Positions 12,052 through 22,467 are shown, counted from the stretch's first letter. The stretch is 64,000 nt of DNA from Yponomeuta sedellus (GCA_934045075.1 OW203727.1:12191501-12255500); one strand, 5' to 3'. The notes: generated from the letters alone by a model not told the origin. Program-made: numbers and translations.

Positions 12052-14339
12052 GGGGAGGAGTAATACGAGACCATCTGGTCTGCCCTATCAATTCCCGACA
12101 TAAATTTATTATAAATATCGACTTCTTCCGGCTTGTTACGTATTTTTCCATGTCTGTCTATCAAAATTGTCATTTTTGGATGTTTTAGCGTCGTGATCAT
12201 TAGAACAGGTCTTTTATCAACCCATTTAGATACGTAAACTTTGTTTTTACGTACCCATACATGCTGGCCCTTTTTCAGTTTTTTCTTTGTGCTCTCTGTG
12301 GGATTACCCTTTCTATTGGTTCTGAGGGTTCCAGTAACATGAGTCTTTAGTTCGACAAGTTTTTGGGCAAGTTCAACCGAATTGTAGTAATTATCCATGA
12401 AAAGCCAATAGCCTTTGAATAAGTAAGGTCTCATGAGACGCATTACAACCTTTTCTGTTTTTTTGCCTTTTGTACTTTCATAATCTTGCTCTTTTCCAGC
12501 GTACATAATTATGTTAAGGACATATCCATCCGAACTAGTAAGTTCATAAAACTTAATCCCATACTTGGCTTTTTTGTTTTTAATATATTGCCTGAATGAA
12601 AGGCGACCTCTGAATAGAAGCATCGATTCATCCAAAGAAAGTTTTTTATCGGGTTTGTAGCAATCTCTGAAATTCTTGGTCATAAGATCAATGAAATTGA
12701 CGATTTTATCTTTTCCTTTTGAATTGAGTTCAGACACACACAAACATCTTAAAATTTGTTCAAATCTGCGTGCATACATAATATATTGAAAAATGGGATG
12801 ATAATACAAAGCATCACTGTATGTAAACAGTTTTCGTTTTTGAGGAACATTTACTTGTCCCATGAGTAAACATAATCCCAAGAACTTTTTCATTTCGTCA
12901 CAATCTACGTCTCTGTACTTTACCTGACGCTTTGGAGTGTTTCGCGTACGCCGCGCATTTGAAGAGCACAATGCCTTTCCATATTCATTGGTCTTTGTAA
13001 CAATGTATTCCAGAATGTGAGATGGAAGTAATTTGTCAAAAATATCTAATGGCGACATATTTGGTGTTATCTCAAAATGGACACCAGTTGATACTTCATC
13101 AAAGTCAAAGTTAGGGATATCTGAGGTTGTGTTTTCCCACTCATAAGCTGGCTCAGGACTAAGATTTCGTGAACGTCTTTGATTGCCTTCTACATTAATG
13201 CTATTATCAATGTTAGGATTTTGATTACCGGGTGCAACAGAGTCTGGGTGTTGTGGTGATAGTGGCTGCACGTGCAATGGCAGTTCCGAAGATGACAAAG
13301 ATAGCTGCTGTGCTGGGTTCAAGATTGAAGATGGTAGCTGTATATGCGGCTTTGGGTCTAAGGATGGTGAAGGCAGCTGTATGTGCAGTGCTGAGTCGAG
13401 GGTTGGTGACGGCAACTGCACTTGCGGTGTTGGGTCAAAGCATTGTGGAGGCAAATGCTCAGCGACCAATGATTGTGCAGGTGGCTGCGCATGAGTCAAG
13501 CCTGGCGAAAGCAGCTGCGCGTGTGATGTTGCATCCACGGATGACGAAGACATCTGCGCATGTGGTTTAGGGGCCAAATATGGCATCGATGATTGCACAT
13601 TCGGCGTAATTTCCAATGGTGGACATGGAAGCGTTAGGAGTAAGGATGGCGAAGGCGGCTTTTCATTGTTGGCTTTTTGGCTTTTCTGTGTTGCGGTCAA
13701 AGATAATGAAGACGACTTTATATTCTCTTTTAGATCTAGAGCTTGGACTTGCGGTATCTCATTATTTTTCGCACTTTTGGAGTTTTGTAAGAGTGTCAGC
13801 GATTGCTCTCCTATATCTTCAAGATTGTCAAGCAAATAGGTGTCCTCCAAAATACCGTCACCGACATTTCTTCGCAACATTTCAGAGTCTATTGACATAT
13901 TAGCAATACTGTTTTGATCGCAATCTGATTGTTTCAGATCCCGCTTTAATTTTTTTCTCATAGGCTGCTTGCTTGTACTGCATTTTCTTTTGTGAGAGTC
14001 AAAAATGCTTTCGGAACTTGAACTTGAACAGTCTAAATCCTCAGTGGTACTATGAGAAAGCTCTGATGTGGTATCTGAAGAGGATTCATTTTCAGGAGTA
14101 GAAATGTTGGCAGATGGAATCTTTTTTACACGGGCTAAAGATGTTTTTGGCGTTTTGCCTTGGGAAAAACTCAACTTACAGGAGCTGTCATCTTCGTCGT
14201 CAAAAAGTGGATCATAATCGAAATCCGAGCCATGTTCACCGTCATCTTCAAAAGGGTCAGGGCTCGTTTCTCTGGATGAAACAGAAGACTCGAAGACTTT
14301 CATGGAAGATTTCCGCTGCTTTTGCTTGGTATTAACCAT
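12000..14339 (-). CDS. piggyBac transposase, N-terminal and catalytic part (frameshifted)
   Basis: DDE-type transposase that excises and inserts the element at TTAA. The open frame starts at ATG 14337-14339 and runs 779 codons. Residues 25-110 are acidic and serine-rich; 117-136 are basic and could be a nuclear localisation signal; about 258-366 are Pro/Ser/Gln-rich 13-residue repeats. The PGBD/DDE domain begins at about residue 428. The catalytic aspartates are D570 (SLDES), D649 (FMDNYY) and D751 (SGIDRAD), matching the family's DDD triad. After residue 763 the frame runs into unrelated sequence because one base is missing in the run at 12052-12055. The homologous continuation is in the frame ending at 11569. 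The N-terminus before the domain is far longer than in the roughly 600-residue classic piggyBac protein. Confidence 0.93.
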   Translation of the reverse strand: MVNTKQKQRKSSMKVFESSVSSRETSPDPFEDDGEHGSDFDYDPLFDDEDDSSCKLSFSQGKTPKTSLARVKKIPSANISTPENESSSDTTSELSHSTTEDLDCSSSSSESIFDSHKRKCSTSKQPMRKKLKRDLKQSDCDQNSIANMSIDSEMLRRNVGDGILEDTYLLDNLEDIGEQSLTLLQNSKSAKNNEIPQVQALDLKENIKSSSLSLTATQKSQKANNEKPPSPSLLLTLPCPPLEITPNVQSSMPYLAPKPHAQMSSSSVDATSHAQLLSPGLTHAQPPAQSLVAEHLPPQCFDPTPQVQLPSPTLDSALHIQLPSPSLDPKPHIQLPSSILNPAQQLSLSSSELPLHVQPLSPQHPDSVAPGNQNPNIDNSINVEGNQRRSRNLSPEPAYEWENTTSDIPNFDFDEVSTGVHFEITPNMSPLDIFDKLLPSHILEYIVTKTNEYGKALCSSNARRTRNTPKRQVKYRDVDCDEMKKFLGLCLLMGQVNVPQKRKLFTYSDALYYHPIFQYIMYARRFEQILRCLCVSELNSKGKDKIVNFIDLMTKNFRDCYKPDKKLSLDESMLLFRGRLSFRQYIKNKKAKYGIKFYELTSSDGYVLNIIMYAGKEQDYESTKGKKTEKVVMRLMRPYLFKGYWLFMDNYYNSVELAQKLVELKTHVTGTLRTNRKGNPTESTKKKLKKGQHVWVRKNKVYVSKWVDKRPVLMITTLKHPKMTILIDRHGKIRNKPEEVDIYNKFMSGIDRADQMVSYYSSPENHCVGIRRCFSTYLI
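13242..13568 (-). repeat. 39-bp coding repeats in transposase N-terminus
   Basis: About eight degenerate copies of a 13-residue unit such as 'LPSPTLDSALHIQ' and 'LPSPSLDPKPHIQ' (residues 258-366). The DNA period is 39 bp. This indicates in-frame expansion of a probably disordered linker. Confidence 0.8.
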
Positions 14340-14799
14340 CTACAAAAGTCGTAAACCACAAAAAGGTTATTTCCAAATACATTCACAGCAATAAGCATCC
14401 TAATATAAACGTGTATTATTCAAAATACTTACGATTTCATTTATTTATATGATACAAATGTGGGACAATAGGAACAGCGCACGCGCACCTCCTGCGCTGG
14501 GCACAGGTCAACTGAATCAAAGGACAACTTATCGGCGCACGACGTACAATGACGTTGTGCCCAAACAAAGTAGGTACATCGTGTCCGGTTGGGTAGTTCT
14601 CAAACATAACAAAAAGTCAACGCAGTGTCGCACTACAGTTTTAATAATTTGATGTGTCGTAGCACAGCAACAGAACTCTTTGTTACTAATATGGCAAGGC
14701 GCCGCACTATAACGTTGTGTTTTAAAACAATGATCTTTGTCGGGCGTCATCATGCGTTGTGCCACAACGAATCTATAAATATATAACGTATAACAACGT

Positions 14800-14819
14800 T
14801 GTTCGCATGAACGTGTTAA
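14800..14819 (-). repeat. piggyBac right terminal inverted repeat and TSD
   Basis: The inverted repeat ends at 14815 and is followed by TTAA at 14816-14819. Beside it lies the palindrome 'aacaacgttgtt' (14792-14803). Confidence 0.9.
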
Positions 14820-14834
14820 GTTCGTATTTCCGAT

Positions 14835-15075
14835 TGTGCGACGCCGGCCTCACATTCGGAAGGTTCGGATCCCGTTCAATGACTTTGTTTTCTAAGTTAC
14901 GTACATTTGTGAATTTTAGTAGCAATACCACTCGTTAACTGTGAAGGAAAAATATAGTGAGGAAACCGGAGTGTGTGAGGTATTCACACGTACCCGGAAC
15001 TTACAATTGGCAATCCACGGTGCGCACGCGAGGTAATTAGACCATTCTCTCTTTGCGAGAAGGTACAGGTGTATG
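14835..15075 (+). repeat. tRNA-derived SINE (family M)
   Basis: Contains a decayed head ('ggttcggatccc'), then 'caatgactttgttttctaag', 'tagcaataccactcgtt', 'gtgaggaaacc' and the 3' block 'tctctctttgcgagaagg'. It lies immediately outside the piggyBac right duplication. TATG-rich sequence follows to about 15165. Confidence 0.8.
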
Positions 15076-15164
15076 TATAAATATGTATGTCTAGAAGTAT
15101 GTATATGTATTACTATTTAAGTAGTTATAATTATGTACAATGTGTGTATATTAGTAAGTATCTA

Positions 15165-15462
15165 GTGGGTTGCCTGGAGGTGGGTTGTCTGGAAGAAATT
15201 GCTCTAAGCAATAAGGCCGCCAATTGTACTGTATCTTTGTAATTATGTTTTGTTTGTTTTTTCCTGGTGTACAATCAAGAATATTCGTATTTTATCTTTT
15301 TTAATGTTTAATGTGAAACTACATCAACTTAGTAAAAGTTAAATGGAAACAAGTCTCAAAAATGCAAAAAAATTAGTTGCTCTAATAACAAACGATACAG
15401 TTTTAATTTATTTTTTCTATTGAGTACTCACCGTTTACTAATAAATGTGCAGATAAAAAAGA
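15165..15462 (+). repeat. SINE tail (family T) plus 240-bp direct repeat, copy 2
   Basis: 'tggaagaaattgctctaagc' and 'aataaggccgcc' are the family T 3' block. From 15223 to 15462 it is nearly identical to 8784-9023, with the same length of 240 bp. Confidence 0.75.
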
Positions 15463-15599
15463 ATATTCTTTTCTTATCTTATCTTATCTATTGATAGCTA
15501 CAGTAACAATTAATAGGTAACTATTAACTTGAAATAGGTGATTTTAGATTTTATTTTTCTTGTTTGGCTATATTTGCCATCTCCCGCTCTCTGTTTTAT

Positions 15600-15771
15600 T
15601 GTTCAGAATCTTTCTTAGGCTGGCTGGAAGAAATTTCTTTTGAAATAAGACCGCCTTTGTACATCAACACAACTTACCTGTTATTTAAGTTATTTTTCTG
15701 TTTCTTAATTTTTGTGCAATAAAGCTTAACAAACAAACAGTGGGACGTATATAGGCAGCATAAACATTCAG
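15600..15771 (+). repeat. Family T tail joined to family M tail
   Basis: 'ggctggaagaaatttctttt' through 'gtgcaataaagc' is a T tail. It is followed by 'cagtgggacgtatatagg', the family M end. The last 72 bp (15700-15771) recur at 16090-16157. Confidence 0.75.
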
Positions 15772-15970
15772 ATTTTGCAACGAGTATTATTTTACAAAAC
15801 TTACGCTTTAAAGCAATAATGATTGTTACAAGACATGCAATAGTACTTTCAGCGAAAGCTGGGTTTTACATACAGTCAACAACGTGTCGACCTTTGTGAC
15901 CTTCTCAGTTACACTAAGGGCGACTTTGCAACTAAAATGCGAATTGACAATGATTATGACAAACGGATTT

Positions 15971-16089
15971 GATAGATAGATAGGTAGGTAGGTAGGTAGG
16001 TAGGTAGGTAGGTAGGTAGGTAGGTAGGTAGGTAGGTAGGTAGGTAGGTAGGTAGGTAGGTAGGTAGGTAGTTAGGTAGGTAGGTAGGT
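15971..16089. repeat. (GATA)n/(TAGG)n microsatellite
   Basis: Three GATA units, then about 27 TAGG units with one interruption at 16072. Confidence 0.95.
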
Positions 16090-16157
16090 GTTTCTTAATT
16101 TTTGTGCAATAAAGCGTAACAAACAGTGGGACGTATATAGGCTGCATAAACATTCAG
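16090..16157 (+). repeat. Duplicated SINE-tail segment inside tetranucleotide array
   Basis: Nearly identical to 15700-15771 apart from a 4-bp difference and two substitutions. It separates two TAGG arrays. Confidence 0.85.
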
Positions 16158-16209
16158 TAGGTAGGTAGGTAGGTAGGTAGGCAGGTAGGTAGGTAGGTAG
16201 ATAGATAAT
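16158..16209. repeat. (TAGG)n microsatellite, second block
   Basis: About 12 units with one GCAGG variant, ending in GATA units. Confidence 0.95.
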
Positions 16210-16224
16210 CAGAAAGGCTCGTAA

Positions 16225-16344
16225 TATAACTATGAGAACGGCATTCTCACGTGCCCTCAGTGTGCACGGAGTTTCGCCACGAAGATAGGCTTCATAAGCC
16301 ATCTTCGAGCGCACCAGCGCCGCGCGCAGCGAATCTCTGATTAG
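16225..16344 (+). pseudogene. LINE ORF2 C-terminus with C2H2 finger
   Basis: Open frame to TAG at 16342-16344 that includes [20 protein letters not shown] followed by H, a perfect C-X2-C-X12-H-X3-H finger. Such a single finger at the very end of ORF2 is familiar from several animal non-LTR families. It is followed by (ATC)n and GATA tails, as expected at a retroelement 3' end. Upstream sequence is lost (stop at 16222-16224), so this is a 5'-truncated copy. A host zinc-finger gene is unlikely because only one finger is present. Confidence 0.6.
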
Positions 16345-16374
16345 GGGTCAAAGTGGTCGGAGCAATCATCATCA

Positions 16375-16600
16375 TCAGATAGATAGAAAAAAACATTTAT
16401 TCAGCGGCACAATATCTACTTAATATTGACATAAACCTTCTACAAACATGAAAGAAACAGAAATGTAAAAAAAAAAATATAAAAGTAACATCATAATGGA
16501 CAAAGTACATTTTTAAAATTCCTTATAAATTCGACAGGCACTCTATTCATTGATTTGCTGGTATTACAGTTAATTATTGCTCGTTTCAAGAATAAGGGTT
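16375..16600 (-). repeat. Family T-like SINE start of tail
   Basis: GATA units followed by 'aaacatttattcagcggcac' resemble the reverse of a T-type 3' end. The rest to about 17100 shows only a weak inverted repeat ('ctatcccccagtttctgg' near 16673 against 'gagaaaccgggggtga' near 16770), possibly an old MITE. Confidence 0.45.
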
Positions 16601-17104
16601 TGCAGAAATTTTAGGTATGAATACCTATTTAAAAAAAACTTAACCTTATAAGTAGGTACATAGGTGAAGTCACTATCCCCCAGTTTCTGGTTCACTAAGA
16701 AACTGTAAACAGCTGTTAGTTAGGCAAATTCCATACAAAAAAAATCTCAGTTAGAGGTTTGTTAACGTACGAGAAACCGGGGGTGATTAGCGCACTTTGA
16801 GTGCATTGAATAGTACAACCTGGCACATAATGGAGAACGTGCATTTAAAAAATGTTTTAATATAACATTAACTCCAAAAGTAATTACAACATTATATCTT
16901 TTTTAATTTTAAGCTAGTCAATAAAATTAACTTATTTTTAGCCATGTCTTAAAAGAAGGTTACCAACTATGAAGTTTTTGTACACAAAATTAAACTCTTT
17001 TTCGAGTCTTTTTTATTTCGAAAGTATAATATCTTGTGCCATAAATTAAAAAGTGTGATACTTAGTTTTACAGGCCACTGTAATATGAGAGTCCATGTTA
17101 AAAG

Positions 17105-17424
17105 ATCGATCGATGTCAACCCTTGTATGTCCCCACTGCTGGGGCACGGGTCTCCTCCCGCATCGCTGGAAGGCTAGGCCGTACTCTACCACGGGGGCCA
17201 AGTCCGGGTTGGTGGAGGATTGTAAGACAGTGGCGGGCCTTAGTCAGTGTCAGAAGTTATCAAGCCGCCCATAAGGGCTCTGACATAACTTAACGACTGC
17301 CATTACATGACAGCCATGCTTAACGTGCCTTGCAAAGCACGGAAACGCTCAGAAAAATGCCACTAGCGGTAGTCACGGGACGGTCACCCATCCTGCACCT
17401 GACCGCGCTTGTTGTTGCTTAAAT
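17105..17424 (-). repeat. 5S-like SINE, 5'-truncated
   Basis: Has the (GATC)n tail at 17105-17115, the central body, and the 5S-like block ('gttaagcaac'-type and 'gatgggtgaccg' on the minus strand) up to 17424. It stops where the hairpin-SINE target duplication begins. Confidence 0.85.
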
Positions 17425-17765
17425 ATCAAAAAAATTACACTATTTTTATTTTTAATGCACTAACCCGTGCTAAGGAACAAATTTAAAAACCTATTTAGAG
17501 GCTAAAAATTTTTCACCCATGCCGGGATTCGAACCCGCAACCTCTGGCTATCCGTACCAGCGCTCTACCAATTGAGCCAATGGGCGACTCACGGCATCAG
17601 TGAAATTTCGAACCTCTTTACAATATTCTCTGTATTACGTACAGGCAGCGACATCTGACTTAAGCAAATTGCATTACTTAAAGCCCCGACCACCTACTTT
17701 GCAGTTAGGTTTTAACATCGGAACGAATTTTTAGCCTCTAAATAGGTTTTTAAATCAAAAAAATT
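17425..17765 (-). mobile_element. Hairpin-SINE, canonical full-length copy with 12-bp TSD
   Basis: Element 17437-17753 lies between two copies of 'atcaaaaaaatt' (17425-17436 and 17754-17765). On the minus strand the order is: 5' arm 'aaaaacctatttagaggc', unique region, tRNA-like core ('ggctcaattggtagagcgc' A-box region and 'gggttcgaatccc' B box), inverse arm 'gcctctaaataggttttt', then the 3' end 'gcacgggttagtgcattaaa'. The exact duplications and internal Pol III boxes indicate a LINE-mobilised SINE. Confidence 0.9.
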
Positions 17766-18224
17766 GTAAAGAGGTTTGCACCGTTACAAGCTGTACCTAG
17801 AAAGCCAGGCAATGATACATATAATTTACCACACACAGGAAAACATGATGCACAGGCACCTAACACTTTCCAATATTTTGATTAATAGACTATACGCACG
17901 CACCAATTTTTGTCAGGTGTTGTGAACCGTCACAAGTGATTTACATCGCAAAGACTGGGGTAGTGGGCAGCCTAAACGCTGGAGCGCAAAGATATATGGC
18001 AGGATAAACTAGGGTGCCATGTTTCGGGCTTACCACTCAGATGAATGGGACATTATTATGCTCTGCATTAGAAATTCTCCGCTGCATTAGGCACAGCTTT
18101 CGACTTGTGTGCACTGTTCTGACTTCATTGAAATTACGAGTTGCAAACAGCATTAACTAGCATTAGGACTTAGCTGTGTTTCAGTTTCGAGAATTAATAA
18201 AACATTTAACCTCTTTGTTTGCTA

Positions 18225-18486
18225 TTAAGCTAATAGGCCGCACGCAAAGCAACTTTTTATGTAAAGTAGGTTTATTGCTAGAGCGGTAGAATAGCGGTAG
18301 AAGGCCGGCCTCACATTCGGGTTCGATTCCTGGCACGCACAAATGACTTTGTTTTCTAAAGGTACGAACATTTGTGAAGAAGCAATACCACTCACTAACT
18401 GTGAAGGAATACGTCGTGAGGAAATCTGAGGTGTTCGAGAACGCCTCAGATTTCGAGATAGCAGTGGGACGTATATAGACCGCATA
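18225..18486 (+). repeat. tRNA-derived SINE (family M)
   Basis: Contains 'gccggcctcacattcgg', 'gggttcgattcc' (B box), 'aatgactttgttttctaa', 'gcaataccactcactaac', and the end 'cagtgggacgtatataga'. From 18487 to 19800 I recognise nothing. Confidence 0.85.
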
Positions 18487-19804
18487 AAAAAAATATTGTG
18501 TAATTATTGTGACGTCTTTGTATCAAATGTTCTTCCCCTAAAAAGATTAGCAGAAGTAAACTTGGATAGGCTTGATAAAGTGCTCAAAGATCCTCCGGGT
18601 GCTAAAATTTAAACATCTGAAAGAAGTATTCAGGGTTGGCAAACGAATTTTCTCGCAACGTATTTTGTTGGCCCAGACTCCATTTTGTTGGTATTTCATA
18701 TTGCTATTTAGATAACTTCGGCTGCAAAAGTTCTAGAAGGCCGCGTAACTTTCCTTTTTGCGCTCTAACAAACCTTAATTAATTATGAAAGTATTGATTG
18801 ACGCTTCGTCGTACGTAAGTGCTTAGAGAGGGATAACTACTTTATTGAATAAATCGACCCGTGAGCAGTAATTAACTAGCTAAGTGCTACTTAGAAATTG
18901 CTATTAATTTTTGTGGATAGACTATCTGCAGAAGTACCAAAGTAAATATACATAACCAGCCTAGATACGCTCTACTCCCGGGTACAAGACTTCACAAGGT
19001 ATGTGATAGGACAGTATGATTTTAATCAGCACACGTCCCCACTGCCGATTTTAAACTCTAAGCTACATGAACATCTGTGTCGCAAATGTACCTATCTAGG
19101 TACATAAACAAAAAAAATAAAGAGAAAAACAAAATGTCTATAATTCGCAGTCTCCTCGTGATACCTAGCGCCCCGTGCCTCAAGAATCAGCCGCGTTAGG
19201 GAATGAAAAATGTGGTGCGAACATCGTGTTTACTTAAGTGAGGTTGAGCGTAGGCACGCGATAATTTATTAGTAAAGATAAATTCTACCCCTTAACGCTG
19301 CCGGGCGGGTACAAAACATATTACCCGTATTGATGATATCGCACTCTAAAGGGCGAGAACGTATTGCGCAGTGGAGTTTCATCGGTTAATCTTGCTCGTC
19401 GATAGCACACACTTAAACCTAGAAGCACAACAGTGTTGTCGTACTGTCGCACAACCTAGATTTAAGATGGATCTAGTTATAATGTAGGCACTGGAGTAAC
19501 TCCTCGTCCACATTTTGTGGCTTGTGAGAGTGACAAATGATAAATGGTACGTACTGTGATGAAACAGTTGAAACTGATGTATAGAGAACTCTTAATGTAC
19601 ATAAAGATGGAAACTACAAAAATTCTTATAAGGTGTAACAAATTATTGTTATCAATCAATCAAAATTCTATTTATCCGAAAATGTTCCTTGTCAATACTA
19701 ACCACCTTATAGTCACCACTCGTATCAACTGATCCTATCGTATGATGAAATAGACACCTAGGTTACTAGGTTAGGCAACGCTTGTTCTATGCTATTAAGA
19801 CGCT

Positions 19805-20360
19805 TCGGGATGCTGACTAGCGCCACCAATGAAAATCATAACTTTATTAATATGATACGTTTTTATCTAAAAGTGAATATTAGAAATCTAAACAAGGTTG
19901 TGCAATCATTGGGAGGTAATGCCCCTAATTCCCACGCTGGGCTTGAGGGTTGGGGATCGCAGTTTGGTGGAATTGTACTGCAGGGGGCGCTGCTGCCCAC
20001 CCCCTGGTTTGTGTCCCTTAGTCGCCTTTTACGACACCCGCGGGAAGAATTTGAGTTGGTGCTATTCTCTAGGCCGACACCACACAGCATAACAACAACT
20101 ATTTTTTAACAACTATTTTTAGAACCTACAGTCTAGGGCCTAAGATCAACAGTCTTAAAACTTAAATCGATTTGCGCTGAAAACGGCCGTTTTTGGCGGA
20201 AATGTATTAAAGTCATTGGTTGTTGATTCTGGGCTCTACACTGTAGGTTTTAAAAATTGTGGTCACAGTTGTTAAGATTTTTTATGTTCACTTTTAGATA
20301 AAAACGTATCATAAAACCTGTTACGATTTTTTTTCCTTTGGTGGCGCTTGGTGGCACCAT
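19805..20360. mobile_element. Foldback element with about 80-bp inverted arms
   Basis: 19818-19900 ('gcgccaccaatgaaaatc', 'atgatacgtttttatctaaa') is inverted at about 20268-20349. A second, inner inverted pair lies at 20115-20260 ('aacctacagtctagggcc' against 'gctctacactgtaggtt'). A repeat sits inside at 19908-20095. Minus-strand open frames across the right arm have no motif and look incidental. Confidence 0.65.
19908..20095 (+). repeat. Lepidopteran-type dispersed repeat
   Basis: 'cttagtcgccttttacgaca' and 'tggaattgtactgcaggg' are shared with 28465-28555 and, inverted, with the nested insert at 8205. This resembles a retroposon fragment common in Lepidoptera. The family name is uncertain. 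From 20361 to 20930 I see nothing else. Confidence 0.6.
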
Positions 20361-20929
20361 GAAATGCCTTAAGACGAATTGTAAAATGTTAAATCCTAAG
20401 AATTTTATGGTACAATTTATCATAATGCCTGTAATATACGTACCTGTTTGGACCATAACTAAGTACTTGGGGATCCACGGGAGGCTGAGCATTGATTCAC
20501 ATTGCAGATAATCTACAAAAAAATCACCCGCTTTGTGTATAAAAAAATGTATGGGTACTATCCGTTCCAATATCATGGCGCTGTATGGTCGGACTTTTAA
20601 CCTTCGAGCTAAGGCGAAAGCTTCAACTGATATTACACTACTAGCTGCCTGTCGCAAAACGTGTTAGATAACAACAGATAACCCTTCTATCTTTAAGTTG
20701 TTTTGTTTTTTGTGCCCGATAATGCGTTTTGAGATAGCGGAGGGGGGCTGGGACTGCTTTCACCGCCTACTGGCCAAGCCGGCCGCCTGCACGCTGTATG
20801 CTAATGCCGTGCTCAAATTCGACAATCTGACCTATTGGGTGATCCCGGGGATAAATAAAAAAAAGCAGTCATAATTTATTTCACGGCCCTAAGACTAAGT
20901 AGTCGCGGTACTGTTAAATCTAAATTGTT

Positions 20930-21150
20930 ATTATATATTTAAAAACCTATTTAGAGGCTAAAAATTTCACCCATGCCGGGATTCGAACCCGCAACCTCTG
21001 GCTATCCGTACCAGAGGTACGGATAGCCAGAGGTTGCGGGTTCGAATCCCGGCATGGGTGAAATTTTTAGCCTCTAAATAGGTTTTTAAATTTGTTCCTT
21101 AGCACGGGTTAGTGCATTAAAAAAAAAAAAAAAATAGTGTAATTATATAT
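20930..21150 (+). mobile_element. Hairpin-SINE, palindromic form
   Basis: From about 20939 the arm and half of the tRNA-like core are present in inverse orientation. They meet at 'ccgtaccagaggtacgg' and are then repeated in forward orientation, ending in 'gcacgggttagtgcattaaa' and poly(A). The transcript would be an almost perfect hairpin of about 80 bp. 'attatatat' at both ends (20930-20938, 21142-21150) may be a duplication, but local AT-richness makes this weak. Confidence 0.85.
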
Positions 21151-22467
21151 ATATAAAGCTACAATCCGATATACTCACTGACTGATCTAACATCCATACG
21201 TTTTCTCGGAAACGGTAAGATTGGGACGAAAATGATGTATGAGAAAGTTGTAGGAAATGTATGAATTACAGCCATCCTATGAAGCCGATTTTTGAATTTC
21301 GAACGCGTTCCACTACGCGAGGGTGCTAACTCTGTCGTTTACCGACCGATTTGGATGAAATTTTCACCCGGCCTTTTCTTCGACACGCCATTTTCGGTTC
21401 CGCCGACGGTCGTTCCAAATTCAAAATACCACCGGAGCTATAGCCCTCCGAAAATCGGCCTTTTTTCGACCTCTACGCAAAAAAGTCGGCAGCCAACTGG
21501 GCGCATGCCAGGGACCAGCCGTAAACGGCATCGTGTCGTCAAAGGACCCAGGTATATGAGAAAAATCCGACATTCTGACATTTCAAGATGGCGGCTGAGA
21601 TATTGGCTTTCAAAGGTGTCAAATTTACTATGGAGAATTTCTACAAAAAATTTGTACTGAAAATCATCTTTTTCGTAGAAAATCTTAATTTTTTTGTACC
21701 ATCGATAGAGGCTAAGCGCCAAAATGAGTACTTGGCTGAGAATGGCGTCACCACGCCGAGGTGCTGTGGCATTCCAGTTGGCCATCGACCCATTAAAGTT
21801 TGAAAATCACCCACTTTAATAGAAAATGTTCACCCAAAATAGGACTTTTCATACAAAAATGCATTTTTTTACTACTACCGCTGGAGGCCAAAGGCCGAAA
21901 CTACTACTCGGCTGGGAGCGGCTAATCAGTGCCGAGGTGTTGTAGCATTCCAGTTTTGCCATCGACTCATCAAAGTTTGAAAATCACCCACTTTAATAGA
22001 AAATTTTCACCCAAAATAGTTATTTTCATACAAAAATGCATTTCTTTAGTACCACCGACGGAGGCCAAAGGCCGAAACTACTACTCGGCTGGGAGCGGCT
22101 ACTTAGTGCCGAGGTGCTGTGGCATTCCAGTTGGCCATCGACTCATTAAAGTTTGAAAATCACGCACTATAATAGAAAAATTTCACCCGAAATAGTTATT
22201 TTCATACAAAAATGCATTTTTTTAGTACCACCGCTGGAGGCCAAAGGCCAAAAAAATTGCTCATCTGTGAATGGCATCGTGTCACGTAGATATTCAGGTC
22301 CCTGAGAAAAATCAAACATTTTGAAATTTCCAATTGCCGGCCGAGCTATTGACGATTGATGAAGGCCAACTTTGTATGAACATTTTGTACTGAAAATCGA
22401 TTTCCTTATAGAAGCCCTCCGCAAGTACTGCCTGCCGCAAATACCTACCGGGTGAACGACCCGAGTC
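21142..22467 (+). mobile_element. Helitron-like nonautonomous element with 176-bp repeats
   Basis: Begins 'ataaagctacaatccgatat', a start shared with 22476 and, on the minus strand, with 53290. It contains about 3.5 copies of a 176-177-bp repeat at 21690-22250. No transposase is encoded. The class is inferred from the third copy, which ends in a hairpin plus CTAG. The small open frames inside are incidental. Confidence 0.6.
21690..22250 (+). repeat. 176-bp tandem repeats
   Basis: 'ggaggccaaaggcc' recurs at 21883, 22060 and 22236, with related 'gaggctaagcgcc' near 21705. Each unit also has 'catacaaaaatgcat' and 'gtgccgaggtg'. Confidence 0.85.

Larger units (their letters stand above)
10126..14815 (-). 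mobile_element. piggyBac-type DNA transposon, complete ends
   Basis: A 4690-bp element flanked by TTAA at 10122-10125 and 14816-14819, the duplication expected of piggyBac insertion. The ends match over 16 bp with two mismatches: left 'CACGTTCACGCTAACA', right (read inwards) 'CACGTTCATGCGAACA'. Inside are a minus-strand transposase (11569-14339), 72-bp subterminal repeats (10269-10640), and a 1.4-kb noncoding left arm. The element is structurally intact apart from one frameshift in the transposase. It is about twice as long as the classic 2.5-kb piggyBac, because the transposase has a long N-terminus and the left arm is long. Confidence 0.92.

Noticed and set aside
13232..14335. Plus-strand open frames of 70-112 codons
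   Set aside because: They are opposite-strand frames of the transposase gene, kept open by the 39-bp repeats and serine-rich codons.
20250..20657. 135-codon minus-strand frame
   Set aside because: Part of it is an inverted arm of the foldback element, and the protein has no recognisable motif.
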